In this document: positions 17,129 to 26,473 of the stretch, in pieces
Numbering within the stretch: the first letter of the stretch is position 1
How the letters are laid out: every line of letters starts with the position of its first letter
NCBI GenBank assembly: GCA_040772045.1
Contig: JAXGYV010000011.1
Location: 18,268-82,267 of the forward strand
Length of the DNA: 64,000 bases
Source of the DNA: JAXGYV01 sp040772045
GTDB taxonomy: Bacteria > Actinomycetota > Thermoleophilia > UBA2241
Direction of reading: 5' to 3'
Program-made: the position numbers and the translations under genes
Notes under the pieces: generated by a model
Databases searched by the model: none
What the model was told of the DNA's origin: nothing
The model's input: the letters and a program-made list of their open reading frames with translations, nothing else

Positions 17129-17393
17129 GTAACCCCCATCGTGGCACTCTGTTCGCGGTCGTGGTCACTAGTCGCGGCCGCCGCAGTTTACCCTATCCGC
17201 ACAGGCCCCCTGGCACGCGAGATCCTGGACCGCCTCTCCTTTCGCGAACAACCCAACCTAGTAGCCGTCACAGCCGCATGAGCGCTGCGGCACCCGCGTA
17301 CAGCCGACAGCCGACCACCGTGCATCAGCAGGCGATACGTCACACCAAAATCTCGGAGCAGGCGAGCCGCGCCGGAGGTAGTCGCACACGAGC

Positions 17394-17735
17394 CTAGCCC
17401 TCGCCCTCTTCCGGCACGATGCAGATGAAAGTGAACCCCACATTGCCGGCCCTGAACTGGTGCTCGCGGCCGGCCGGCACCACAGCGCTGTCCCCCACGC
17501 TCAACTCGTGCTCCGTCCCGTCCAGCAGCAGTGTGCCGCGCCCATCGAGCACCAGGTTCACGTGCAGCCAGTCGTGCGAATGGCGCGGCGTGTAGCCACC
17601 GGGGGCCAGCTCGAACACCCGCATGGCCCAGCCGTCCCAACCATCCCCTGCCCGCACGGGCACTCGTTTGGTGACGCCCGCGGCACCTTCCATACGCACT
17701 TCAGCCATCTCCATCTGGCTCCGAGATCGAACCAT
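17394..17735 (-). CDS. small cupin-domain protein
   Basis: The 113-residue protein has a single cupin_2 domain: G-x5-H-x-H-type motif 1 is seen in PRHSHDWLHVNLVLDGRG, and motif 2 in LSVGDSAVVPAGREHQF, so three histidines and an acidic or polar residue could bind a metal. No fused DNA-binding domain is present. AAAGGAGGAGC directly before the ATG at 17735 fixes the start. It lies alone on the minus strand between tkt and a SHOCT protein, with more than 200 bases on both sides. The ligand is unknown. Confidence 0.82.
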   Translation of the reverse strand: MVRSRSQMEMAEVRMEGAAGVTKRVPVRAGDGWDGWAMRVFELAPGGYTPRHSHDWLHVNLVLDGRGTLLLDGTEHELSVGDSAVVPAGREHQFRAGNVGFTFICIVPEEGEG

Positions 17736-17948
17736 GCTCCTCCTTTCGCAGAGCTCCTTTCGCAGGGCGTCAGATTACGTGACCGTGCCAGTCGCCGCGA
17801 CCACCCGCGGGTGCGGGCACCCGGAACCGTCGATACCCTAGCGCCCACTGGCTACTCCGGCCGTAGTACCCAGCCACGGACGGTACAGGCAATGCCGCAG
17901 GGCAGGTGGTGTGCCACCGGCGGCCACCGCGTGCCCTGCGGCGGCCGC

Positions 17949-18257
17949 TCATGCCTCCGGCCCCGGCGCTCCCAAGTCGCGCAGCTTCTGTAGGAACTCG
18001 TCCCGGTCGATCTCTCCGGCGGCGTAGCGACGCTTCACCACCGCCACGGCATCGTCGCCGACCGTCGTGGCCTGCACGATTTGCGGAGCGGCCATGCCGG
18101 CGTCACGCGGAGCGGCCACGCCGACGTCACGGCAGCCGCCGATCACGACCGAACGGATTACCCAGACTGCCAGGCCGAGCACGGCGAGCCAGAACACGGT
18201 CATGCCGGCGACCATGACCCAGCCACCCCACCAACCGTCCCAAGTCCAGTGATACAT
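17949..18257 (-). CDS. SHOCT-domain small membrane protein
   Basis: The 102-residue protein starts with a Trp-rich segment (MYHWTWDGWWGGW) leading into one transmembrane helix (about residues 12-38). A linker follows, then the C-terminal SHOCT motif DAVAVVKRRYAAGEIDRDEF with the continuing QKLRDLG. SHOCT domains are short oligomerisation modules commonly found at the C-terminus of small bacterial membrane proteins. The ATG at 18257 is preferred to one 24 bases upstream because the mature-looking sequence begins there and GAGGA precedes it. No function beyond a membrane-associated role can be given. Confidence 0.8.
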   Translation of the reverse strand: MYHWTWDGWWGGWVMVAGMTVFWLAVLGLAVWVIRSVVIGGCRDVGVAAPRDAGMAAPQIVQATTVGDDAVAVVKRRYAAGEIDRDEFLQKLRDLGAPGPEA

Positions 18258-18355
18258 GGTGTCCTCGCGTGTCCGCTGCACACAAACACCGAGGTATTAC
18301 CCCATGACATCGCATCCAACGCCAGTGGTGGCGGTGGTGTGTATGCTCGGCGAAA

Positions 18356-20173
18356 CTACGCCGACGGCGCGCGCAGACGCCGCACACCAACCGAGACCGA
18401 CCCCGGTCCTACGTGTGCCATGAGCACGGGACCGGCGCGCACGATCGGCACCTCCGCTACGCCGAAGAGGCGACGCAGCTCCTGGGCGAGGTAGTCTGGC
18501 CACTCCCCCGCGCCGCTGTGCACGATCATCAGACGCACCGGCGCGCCGGCAGCGAACTTGTCCACCCGCGAGGCGAGAGCGTGCAGAGCGCGACGAAATC
18601 CGACCGCGACACCCCCCTTGCCCGGCTTGCCCATGCGGTCGAAGACGATCAGCGGTTTAAGGCGAAGGGCATCGATGACGCCGGCCGCACGCGGGCTCAC
18701 GCGGCCGCCGCGTACCGCGTACTCGAGGGTCTGGACGGTACCGAAGACCGTGATGTCGTCGCGTACAGTATTCGCCAGCGACTCCAGTGCATCCAGATCC
18801 GCCCCTCCCGCGATACCCTCGCCCAGCGCCTCGAGCAGCAGCCCCGTGCCCACCGAGTTGGTACGCGAGTCGATTGCCCTGACGCGTACCGGGTCCACCG
18901 CCCGGGCGGCGGCGGCGGCCGCCTGCCACGTACCGGACTGCGCCGCCGCGATGTGCACCGATACAACGCCGTCGCGATACTCGAGGAGCCGCTGATACGT
19001 CTCGCGGAAATCGCCCACCGGGGGCTGCGACGAGGTCGGCAGCAGCGGTGATTCGCGCAGACGGCGGGCGAATCCGTCGGCGGATATATCCACGCCATCG
19101 AGGTAGCTTTGTTCCCCGAAACTGATCGTGAGAGGCACGGTCACCAGGCCGAGCTCGAACGCCCTGCGCTCGGGCAGCTCGCACGTGCTATCCGCGACGA
19201 GCGCGATGCTGGCCTCGCGTGCCGAGATCTGCTGCAGCACCATGTCGTCGACCTTGGAACTCTCGATGACGCCGAATGCGGCCACCGCTTCGAGGAAGCG
19301 CTGCGGCTCGTTGGTGTGAACGTGAACACGCAGGCGGTCTTCTCCGCCAGCCACCACCAGCGACTCGCCCAGGTCCGAGATGGCGGCCACGAGCGCCGAG
19401 CGATTCACACCACGGCCGGCCGCCGACACAAGGGCCTCAGCGCAGAAGCGAAAACGCTCGTCGGCCTCAGCGTGTGCGCGCGTCATGGACGCCGCCCCGC
19501 GGGGAGCCGGCTCCACGAACAGCTCCTCCGGCTCCTTGCCTCCCCGCAGCATCTCCGACACGCCCTCGAGGAAGTACACAAACCCCTGTCCACCAGCGTC
19601 CACCACATGGCTGCGCGCTAGGATCTCGAGCTGGCGCGGCGTGTTCGCCAGCGCGTCCCGCGCGGCCTGCAGGCCATGGTGAAGGAGCTGCGCGAATCCA
19701 CTCGCCGAGGCCGCTCGCTCGCGCAACGCATGCGCCCATACACGCAGCACCGACAGGATGGTCCCTTCCCTTGGGTTCGCCAGGGCCGCATAGGCCGACT
19801 CCATACCGCGCTGCGTGGCCAGAGCGAACTCCGCGGTCGACACGTGCGCCGCGGTATCGAACGCCGCCGCCAACCCGTGGAGAAACTGGGCGACGATGGC
19901 CCCCGAGTTGCCCCGCGCGCCGTCGAGCGCCCCGTCCGCGGCCACCCGCGCGGCGGCGCCCACGGACTCTGGCACATCGTCCCCGAGCCGTGAGGCGGCC
20001 GCCCGAAACGTGGCCGCCAAGTTGGCCCCTGTGTCGGCGTCGGGGACGGGGAACACGTTGATGCGATTCAGTTCTTCCTGCGAGCGCATCACGGCGAGGG
20101 TTCCCGCGCGCATCACGCGGGCGAAGTGCCGCCCTCCGAGTGCCTGAAAATCATCGGGCGCTTCGCGTTGCAT
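18356..20173 (-). CDS. DAK2 - DegV fusion protein (fatty acid kinase-like)
   Basis: The 605-residue protein joins two families. Residues about 10-200 form a DAK2 (FakA N-terminal) kinase domain with NRINVFPVPDADTGANL and DGARGNSGAIVAQFL. After a FakA-like linker, residues about 320-600 form a DegV domain with IALVADSTCELP, LPTSSQPPVGDF (the TSQPP hallmark) and RGGRVSPRAAGVI. In Firmicutes, FakA phosphorylates a fatty acid bound by a separate DegV protein, FakB. This protein carries both parts on one chain. The ATG at 20173 is chosen because GAGGAAGG lies 8 bases upstream; the longer frame to 20689 overlaps the DUF1295 gene. It lies 14 bases after that gene, so the two are probably co-transcribed. 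The acyl chain specificity is unknown. Confidence 0.9.
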   Translation of the reverse strand: MQREAPDDFQALGGRHFARVMRAGTLAVMRSQEELNRINVFPVPDADTGANLAATFRAAASRLGDDVPESVGAAARVAADGALDGARGNSGAIVAQFLHGLAAAFDTAAHVSTAEFALATQRGMESAYAALANPREGTILSVLRVWAHALRERAASASGFAQLLHHGLQAARDALANTPRQLEILARSHVVDAGGQGFVYFLEGVSEMLRGGKEPEELFVEPAPRGAASMTRAHAEADERFRFCAEALVSAAGRGVNRSALVAAISDLGESLVVAGGEDRLRVHVHTNEPQRFLEAVAAFGVIESSKVDDMVLQQISAREASIALVADSTCELPERRAFELGLVTVPLTISFGEQSYLDGVDISADGFARRLRESPLLPTSSQPPVGDFRETYQRLLEYRDGVVSVHIAAAQSGTWQAAAAAARAVDPVRVRAIDSRTNSVGTGLLLEALGEGIAGGADLDALESLANTVRDDITVFGTVQTLEYAVRGGRVSPRAAGVIDALRLKPLIVFDRMGKPGKGGVAVGFRRALHALASRVDKFAAGAPVRLMIVHSGAGEWPDYLAQELRRLFGVAEVPIVRAGPVLMAHVGPGSVSVGVRRLRAPSA

Positions 20174-20187
20174 CGCCACGACCTTCC

Positions 20188-20982
20188 TCACCGCGCCCCG
20201 CGCCGCGGCGGCAGCGGGACGAACATGCTGGTGGTCCGCTGGTAGTCGCGGTAATCCTCGCCGCGACTGGCCAACGCCTGCTTTTCGGTCGCCGGAATGC
20301 CCGTGACGCGGAAGAGGAAGAAGAAGATCACCGCCGGTCCGATGAGGGTCGCCAGCCACCACCAGCCGGCACCAACTCCCATGAGAACGTACACCCACCA
20401 GTGCAGCCACTCGAAGAAGTAGTTCGGGTGCCTCGAGTAGCGCCACAGGCCGACGCGGCAGGTCTTGCCCTTGTTGGCCGGGTCGGCGCGAAAGCGAGCG
20501 AGCTGACGGTCCGCGGACCACTCGCCGCTCACGGCGACGACCCACACCGCCAGTCCGGCGTACTGCCATCCTCCGAGCGAGGGCGCCCGCTGCGTCGCCA
20601 CCACCAGCATCGGCAGCGAGAGGATAGTATCGAGGAGTCCCTGGACCTGAAAGAACACCAAGAACCGCCACTGCGCACGCTCGCCCCACCGGGCGCGCAG
20701 CGTCTGATACCGCCCGTCCTCAGGTTTGCCACGGATGCGATCGACATAGACGTACGTGGCCAGCCGCAGCGACCACAGGCCGGCGACCGTGGCCACCAGC
20801 GCGCGGTACGGGCCGGTGCCACTGGCGAACACGCCGTAGAGCACGGCCAGCATCCCCAGGCCGGCCGCCCACCCCACATCGACGATACCCGCATCGGAAG
20901 TGGTCCGCTGCACGAGCCACAACGCGGTCATCATTACCGCGACGAGCGCCCAACCGATGAGGACGAGAGACCACGCAGCCAT
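20188..20982 (-). CDS. DUF1295 (steroid 5-alpha-reductase-like) membrane protein
   Basis: The 264-residue integral membrane protein has about six or seven hydrophobic helices and the family signature LWRYSRHPNYFFEWLHWW followed by GEDYRDYQRTTSMFVPLPPR at the C-terminus, the DUF1295 hallmark. DUF1295 is related to the ICMT/steroid 5-alpha-reductase fold, and members are putative NADPH-dependent lipid reductases or methyltransferases. It is 14 bases upstream of the DAK2-DegV gene, so a lipid-related role for both is a reasonable inference but is not shown by the sequence. Confidence 0.85.
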   Translation of the reverse strand: MAAWSLVLIGWALVAVMMTALWLVQRTTSDAGIVDVGWAAGLGMLAVLYGVFASGTGPYRALVATVAGLWSLRLATYVYVDRIRGKPEDGRYQTLRARWGERAQWRFLVFFQVQGLLDTILSLPMLVVATQRAPSLGGWQYAGLAVWVVAVSGEWSADRQLARFRADPANKGKTCRVGLWRYSRHPNYFFEWLHWWVYVLMGVGAGWWWLATLIGPAVIFFFLFRVTGIPATEKQALASRGEDYRDYQRTTSMFVPLPPRRGAR

Positions 20983-21017
20983 TGACTACAGCCGATCCGC
21001 CGGAACCGCCGTTCGGA

Positions 21018-21515
21018 TTACACCGGCAGCTTGCGAAGCGCCCGCGCCGCCGACTTGCGGACTATAGCATTCTCGTCGCGTAGCAACAGGCGAAGCCGGT
21101 CTCTTGCTCGCGGGTCGCCGATCTTACCCAACGCATCCGCAGCAAGGCGGCGGAGCAGGGCATCGGTATCGCGCAGGGCCTCCAGCAACACGGGCACGGC
21201 CTCTTTGGCGCGCATCTCGCCCAGTACGAAGGTGACGTCCTGCCGGCGGTGCACACTCTGCTTGTCGGTGTGCACCCAGATCATGTAGTCGATCGCCGGC
21301 CGTCCGACGAGCATGAGCCCTTCGCGTACCACAGCGAGCTTGCGGATGTTCTTGGTGCTCAGCTCGTCCACCATGAAGTCGAGCATCTCCTCGAGCCCCC
21401 GGCGAGCTCTCTCCCGCACCGCGGCATCTCGCTTGTACTTCGCGGCACGGATGAGTCCCTCAACGTTCCCGGCCATCTTGAGCCGTTCTACATCGGGTGG
21501 ACCGAACAGGGTCAT
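21018..21515 (-). CDS. HEAT-repeat protein
   Basis: The 165-residue protein is mostly helical. After an N-terminal region (LFGPPDVERLKMAGNVEGLI), its last 100 residues hold two or three HEAT/PBS-lyase repeats, clearest in VPVLLEALRDTDALLRRLAA and DALGKIGDPRARDRLRLLLR. Such repeats usually mediate protein contacts. GAGGAGAAAC directly before the ATG at 21515 fixes the start; the longer frame to 21797 runs antisense-free but unconserved into the next gene and is rejected. It lies 46 bases downstream of the SDR gene on the same strand. The function is unknown. Confidence 0.8.
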   Translation of the reverse strand: MTLFGPPDVERLKMAGNVEGLIRAAKYKRDAAVRERARRGLEEMLDFMVDELSTKNIRKLAVVREGLMLVGRPAIDYMIWVHTDKQSVHRRQDVTFVLGEMRAKEAVPVLLEALRDTDALLRRLAADALGKIGDPRARDRLRLLLRDENAIVRKSAARALRKLPV

Positions 21516-21561
21516 ACGTTTCTCCTCGGCAGGCGACGGATGAACGCTACAGCACTGCGAT

Positions 21562-22512
21562 CTAGCTGAGTGAGTGTTCCTTGAACCAATCGAGCGTGAT
21601 CCGCACTGCCTCTTCGTACGGGGTAAACTGGAACTCGGGGAACTCGATGGCAAACCGCGTGCCATCCATGATCTGCGGCTGTTCGAAGCGATACCGGAAC
21701 TCGTAGAACGACCGCATGTCGGGGTCGAAGATGCCCTCGAGGCGTAGACCCAGAGTGGAGACCCGACGGATGCGCGGCCGCAACCCGGCCGTCTCATAGA
21801 CCATGTCGATGAGCGCTCGCGGCGTCAGCGGAGCTGGCCCAGGGACGTGCCACACGCGTCCATAGGCCTCTTCGCGCCGGCCCAGCTCGATGCACGCGCG
21901 GGCGGCGTCTTCCACGAACAAGAGGCTTCGCGGGATGTCCAGCCTACCGTACCAGCGCACTGGCTCGCCCGTGGATGCCCGTCGGAAGAGGCCTCCGTGG
22001 AAGCGCGTCAGGACACGAGGGCCAAACAGGTCGGGGAACCGCGGGATCACTACCTTGACGACCCCCGAGCGATGCGCTTTGCAGAGCATACTCTGGGTAG
22101 CGATACGCACCTTCCCCATTGGACCAACCGCCGCCAGCGGATGATCCTCGGTCACCGGTTGTCGCTGCGGCGGTCCATAAACGTAAACGGTGCCGGGTGA
22201 CACGAGACGAGCGCCCGCCTCCTCGGCGGCCTTCACTATGTTCTCGGTGATCGGCAACCAGAGTTCCGCCCACTGCGAGAAACTCACCGTGATACAGCGA
22301 TAGACGACGGTGGCGCCCTCCGCCGCCTCGATAGCCCGGCGGCGGTGGATCGGATCACAGAAGAAGACCTCGGCATGTGCCGGAAACGCGCTGCGTGCTA
22401 TCTCGTCCTCGCGCACCACAGCCCGCACCGGCACTCCGGCATCCGCAAGCTGACGCACGAGAGCGAATCCCACCGGACCGCTCGCACCGAAAACGACGTG
22501 AAGTTCCTTCAC
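21562..22512 (-). CDS. extended SDR / NAD-dependent epimerase-like protein
   Basis: The 316-residue protein begins with a strand and the nucleotide-binding motif VFGASGPVGFALVRQL, followed by RAVVRE at the end of the second strand and VSPGTVYVYGPP, where the Ser/Thr-Tyr of the SDR active site is expected. The usual Y-x-x-x-K is not clear: residues after MGKVRIATQSMLCKAH give an R-x-x-x-x-x-x-x-K-like layout, so the protein may be an atypical extended SDR with a degenerate active site. It begins with GTG at 22512. Neighbouring genes give no clear pathway. Substrate unknown. Confidence 0.8.
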   Translation of the reverse strand: MKELHVVFGASGPVGFALVRQLADAGVPVRAVVREDEIARSAFPAHAEVFFCDPIHRRRAIEAAEGATVVYRCITVSFSQWAELWLPITENIVKAAEEAGARLVSPGTVYVYGPPQRQPVTEDHPLAAVGPMGKVRIATQSMLCKAHRSGVVKVVIPRFPDLFGPRVLTRFHGGLFRRASTGEPVRWYGRLDIPRSLLFVEDAARACIELGRREEAYGRVWHVPGPAPLTPRALIDMVYETAGLRPRIRRVSTLGLRLEGIFDPDMRSFYEFRYRFEQPQIMDGTRFAIEFPEFQFTPYEEAVRITLDWFKEHSLS

Positions 22513-22903
22513 AGTGAGCCCCCTCTCGGCCGCCCGGTCCGTTCACTATCGGCCGGTAGTCCATCGGTCGATACGAAGCTCTCGGCGCGAAGCTGGTGTT
22601 GCGTGTGCGACGGGCGCCAACGCCTGAGCGGATGGGCGAGCAGAGAGCGACGAGGCTCCACGAGAGCAACGGCAGTGCTCAACAGGAATCGTCCGTCGCC
22701 CTCGCCTGGTGGACGCATGCCGACCAGGCACCCACCAGGCCCTCACTCACTGGCCGCCGCCCCCTTGCTTCGAACGCAGAGATCATTCGCACGAGAGGAG
22801 CTTATCGGGCTCGGCCGCTGGGGACAAGGAACATGGTCCACCGCGAACGCACGTGCGCGGCGGACGGCACATCTCCATCCTGCACAGTCACCCTAGAACC
22901 CGC
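22513..22903. other. divergent intergenic region, no gene seen
   Basis: This 391-base region separates the minus-strand SDR gene from the plus-strand UvrD helicase gene and must hold promoters for both. I see no convincing box pair, RNA gene or repeat. Short open frames across it have no Shine-Dalgarno or recognisable content. Confidence 0.4.
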
Positions 22904-25510
22904 ATGGTCACCCTAGCTCTTTCAGCGGCAGTCCCGCACGATGCAACCGTGAGACGACGAGTCCTCTTTGACATTCCGACGGTCGCCATGTTGCACGCAG
23001 CGTGGCGCGCCCGCTACAGCTCCCCACCCCCACCCACCATCACGATCGCGGACGACCATTCCTTCCACGCGCCCCCTTATCCCGACGAGCTGGCCCACGG
23101 CACCCCAGCACTTCTCTGGTGGAACGCAGATGCCGGCACGCTCCTGCGCCACGCCGACCACGTGCTTCGCCAGCTCGTCTATCCGCTCGCCTGCGGCGAC
23201 CGCATTTTCTGGATCGCCTTCCCCTTTTCGGCCGAGCTGCTCGCTCCTCGTCCACTCACGCTCAACTCGCGGGCACTCCTCGACGTGGAAGATATCGGCC
23301 GGCTGCTCGCCTCGTGCTGTGCGACCTCATCACCCATGGGTCATACCGGACTCCCACGAAGACCATCCCCTCCTTCTCGAACAGTCCCGTACCAGGCACT
23401 CCCCCTGGACCCAGATCTCGACCAGGCCCAACAGCAGGCGATCCTGCACCCCTTTGGCCCCCTCCGCGTGCTAGCACCCGCCGGGGCAGGAAAGACCAAG
23501 ACCATGATCAATCGCATCAGCGCGCTCGTGGCGCAGGGAGTCCATCCGGGCAGCATCCTCTCCCTGGCCTTCAATACAAAGGCGGCCGAACAACTCGAGG
23601 AACGCCTGGGCCGCCTGGGCCTCCCCACCACCCGGCGGCTCGCCGATCGTACCGGCGTTCACTGCGCGACCTTCAACGCCTTCGGGCACCGCTATCTTTC
23701 CGAGGTCGTCAACCAACCATTCACGGTAGACGCAAGCGTCGCCGCCGAGGAACGTCTCGTGCACCAGGCCCTGTGGCGGCACCTCAAGCCACGCGGTGCT
23801 CAGCGCGACGCCCCACTCGAGAGCACCCTGAGCGCGGTCCTCGACGACCTCACCTGGAGAGCCCGCGAGCATCTGGCGGCTCTGCGCGCCGACTGCGCCG
23901 AAGTCGACATGCTCACGCTCCCCATCCCGCCCGCGCTGCGAGAGCAGCGCGGCGGGCCAAGCAGCCTGCCGTTCGGACGTGTTTTGCGCGACATCCGCGG
24001 CATGCAACAGCGCCGGCAAGCGATCTCGTTCGACGACCAAGTCCACGCCTGTCTGCTGGACCTCCTCGCCAGGCCAGACCGCAGAGCGGCGTTCCAGCGC
24101 CAGTTCCGCCACGTGCTGGTCGACGAGTTCCAGGATCTCAACCGGGCACAACTGGCGCTAGTGGATGTCCTCTCGCGCCCGCACCGTAACCTGTTTGTCG
24201 TCGGCGACGACGATCAGCTCATCTACGGTTGGCGCTTCGCCCGTGTGGCGACCATCCTGAACTTCACCGATACCATGCCCTACACGCCCCACGCATCCAG
24301 CGTCATCCTCACGACGAACTACCGCTGTTCCCGAGAGGTGGTACGCCGCGCTTCACAGCTCATCGCCCACAACCACACCCGCGTCGAGAAAACCGTCCGC
24401 TGCCGTCCCGACGCCACGGAGGGCATGGTCGCCTTCGTCGCCTCCCCCAACTGGCCCCTCCGGGCCCAGGCGATTGCGGAGTTCATGGCCAACGAGCACG
24501 CGGCGCGATCCTGCCGGTGGCAAGATCTCGCGGTGCTCTGCCGCTACCGCTGTCAGCAGCCACTGGCGGTAGCGGCCCTGAATGCCGCGGGTATCCCCGC
24601 GTCGCTTCCCGAACCAGCACCGTTCGCTCATGGGCCTGGGGCGGAACTCCTGTGCCGCTGCTTACGTCTCTTGCAGGATCCCGCCAGAGACACTCAGCCG
24701 GATACCGCCGCCCTCGCTCGCTCGCTCGGGCTCAGTACCACCGTCCTCCTCCGCCGAGCACGCGACCTCCGCCGGTGGGTACGTACGGAGCAGCCGGCGG
24801 CGCGCGAGGTGGTGGCCACTGTCCTCAACGAACTGCCGGTGGAATCCGCGGCCCTGCGCCGAGAGCGTCGCGGAGCGCAAGGTAGTGCCAGTGCCGCCGG
24901 CTCCAACGAAACGGGCGGCGCCACCAGGGCGCTAGCGGCGGCACAGCTGCTCAGCATGGATCATGGCAGCCTCGCCTCGTTTCTGTCTCTCTGGGAAGAG
25001 CTCACGTACCATCACGCCTCCCCCGCCGGCGCTGCCGGCCCCGCGGCGACGGCCCCCGCCGACGCTATCGCGGTCTCCACCATCCATGCCGCGAAAGGAC
25101 GCGAATACGGCGCCGTGGCCATTCTCGACTACGCGACAGACCTCGCCGCGCTCGACCAAAACGACGCGGAGGAGGAGCGACGAGTCCTCTACGTCGCACT
25201 CACCCGCGCGCGGCACGACGCCCTCTTCACCGTCGATACCGCTAAGTGGGCACCTCACCCGTTTCTCCACGAGCTCGCCAACCCGCCCAGGCCAGCCGAA
25301 TTGCCGGCGCTTCGCCGCCGGCTCGCCCACGCTGACCACCGTCTCACGGAACTCACGGCAACGGACCACCGCGGCGCCCAGAGTCGCCAGGACATCGGTG
25401 CACTACACCTGCACCGGCTCTCCCTCGCGAGCCGCCTCACCGAGCACCGCCTGTTCCGCCCGAGCAGCCGATTCGGTACCTTCCTCCGCGGGGGTGTTGT
25501 TCCGCGCTAA
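22904..25510 (+). CDS. UvrD/Rep-family superfamily 1A DNA helicase
   Basis: The 868-residue protein has the complete SF1A motif series: motif I LAPAGAGKTKTMINR, motif II VDEFQDLNRAQLAL, motif III VVGDDDQLIYGWRFA, motif IV region LTTNYRCSREVV, motif V STIHAAKGREYGAV and motif VI RRVLYVALTRARHD. About 140 N-terminal residues before motif I are not typical of UvrD. It unwinds DNA 3'-5' in repair. The ATG at 22904 is chosen because the conserved sequence follows; an upstream frame to 22709 overlaps the likely promoter region. It could pair functionally with the AddB-like protein at 1-1701, but they are 21 kb apart, so that is speculation. No nuclease domain is seen. Confidence 0.9.
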   Translation: MVTLALSAAVPHDATVRRRVLFDIPTVAMLHAAWRARYSSPPPPTITIADDHSFHAPPYPDELAHGTPALLWWNADAGTLLRHADHVLRQLVYPLACGDRIFWIAFPFSAELLAPRPLTLNSRALLDVEDIGRLLASCCATSSPMGHTGLPRRPSPPSRTVPYQALPLDPDLDQAQQQAILHPFGPLRVLAPAGAGKTKTMINRISALVAQGVHPGSILSLAFNTKAAEQLEERLGRLGLPTTRRLADRTGVHCATFNAFGHRYLSEVVNQPFTVDASVAAEERLVHQALWRHLKPRGAQRDAPLESTLSAVLDDLTWRAREHLAALRADCAEVDMLTLPIPPALREQRGGPSSLPFGRVLRDIRGMQQRRQAISFDDQVHACLLDLLARPDRRAAFQRQFRHVLVDEFQDLNRAQLALVDVLSRPHRNLFVVGDDDQLIYGWRFARVATILNFTDTMPYTPHASSVILTTNYRCSREVVRRASQLIAHNHTRVEKTVRCRPDATEGMVAFVASPNWPLRAQAIAEFMANEHAARSCRWQDLAVLCRYRCQQPLAVAALNAAGIPASLPEPAPFAHGPGAELLCRCLRLLQDPARDTQPDTAALARSLGLSTTVLLRRARDLRRWVRTEQPAAREVVATVLNELPVESAALRRERRGAQGSASAAGSNETGGATRALAAAQLLSMDHGSLASFLSLWEELTYHHASPAGAAGPAATAPADAIAVSTIHAAKGREYGAVAILDYATDLAALDQNDAEEERRVLYVALTRARHDALFTVDTAKWAPHPFLHELANPPRPAELPALRRRLAHADHRLTELTATDHRGAQSRQDIGALHLHRLSLASRLTEHRLFRPSSRFGTFLRGGVVPR

Positions 25511-25788
25511 CAGACCGATTCAGGCGCCGTGTCCACAGGTTCCCTCTCCACCTCTTGGGTTTCCTCTCCGTCTCTTGGCGAGAGATAATTGTCACAGTAA
25601 CGTCTCAGGAGAGTCTCGCGTATGCAGCGCCATGTCACTCACCTCGGCCTATCGCCTAGCGCCTCCTGGTCGTCGGCCGCGCCCTGGCTTTCACCTCGCT
25701 CATTCACAACCCGCGGTGTGCTCTCCCACGGCCCTCTCGCCGGGCCACACCCCTCACAGGCTGCGGCGACCACGTGGAGGCCTTCAAC

Positions 25789-26331
25789 ATGAGTACCGCC
25801 GGAAGCAGCCGAGACTGGGCGAGCCGCATGGGCGGCAAACCCACAACTGGACCCGGCGTGTCTCTCCCGCCGGGCATGGCGGAGCCGCTCCACGACACGG
25901 CGGAAGTGGACGAATACGTCACACAGACGACGCTAAAGGAAGACCAGCTCCTCGAGGCGATCCAGCGGCGCCGAGCAATCATCGCGGGCATCCGTTCGGG
26001 GGTCGAGCTCCAACGCTGTCTCACCATGCTTGCAGCGCTCGGCGAGCCGGAGAGCTTCGCCTCGCGCATCGCGTACCTCGAGAAACGTGTACACCGCGCA
26101 GGATGCAAGAGGCCGTCGCTCTTCGGTGGCTTCCGCCTGGGGACCGCACGCGAGGAGCGCGAGCTCCGCGATCTCGTCAAACGGCGCGATACAGCCGTCA
26201 CACTCAGCGAGCGTGTCACCCTCCTTCAGCAAGACCCCGACGCGCTCGTCCGTCACTTTGAGATGGAGACCAGCCGCCTCGAGGTACGGCTCCGCACGCT
26301 GCGTGAGCGCCGGCGGGCGAAGAGCACGTAA
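25789..26331 (+). CDS. helical protein of unknown function
   Basis: The 180-residue protein has a low-complexity start, then long charged helices with coiled-coil character (EDQLLEAIQRRRAIIAGIRS; ERVTLLQQDPDALVRHFEME; ETSRLEVRLRTLRERRRAK). No catalytic motif is visible. The ATG at 25789 is chosen because GGAGG lies 8 bases upstream; a GTG 15 bases earlier is also possible. It lies between the UvrD gene and the HAD/AIR-synthase gene on the same strand. Codon use is consistent with coding and its opposite-strand frame is not. I do not recognise the family. Confidence 0.6.
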   Translation: MSTAGSSRDWASRMGGKPTTGPGVSLPPGMAEPLHDTAEVDEYVTQTTLKEDQLLEAIQRRRAIIAGIRSGVELQRCLTMLAALGEPESFASRIAYLEKRVHRAGCKRPSLFGGFRLGTAREERELRDLVKRRDTAVTLSERVTLLQQDPDALVRHFEMETSRLEVRLRTLRERRRAKST

Positions 26332-26473
26332 CGCCAACCCACCATACTCAGCCCCGCGCGACCTCCGACGGTCGACTCCCGCGGGCCCCATCGGAGATGA
26401 TAGGGAGAGCGAGCGCACCTCCGGCCCGCGAGAGGGCTCCGGCAGCGCTGCGATCACGATCAGGAGGCACGGC

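Noticed and set aside
15665..17281. Plus-strand frame of over 500 codons opposite tkt
   Set aside because: Shadow of transketolase; Arg/His/Gly-rich composition typical of antisense frames here.
26030..26470. Upstream ATG extension for the HAD/AIR-synthase gene
   Set aside because: It would overlap the 25789-26331 gene in another frame and adds Ser/Arg-rich low-complexity sequence without conservation.
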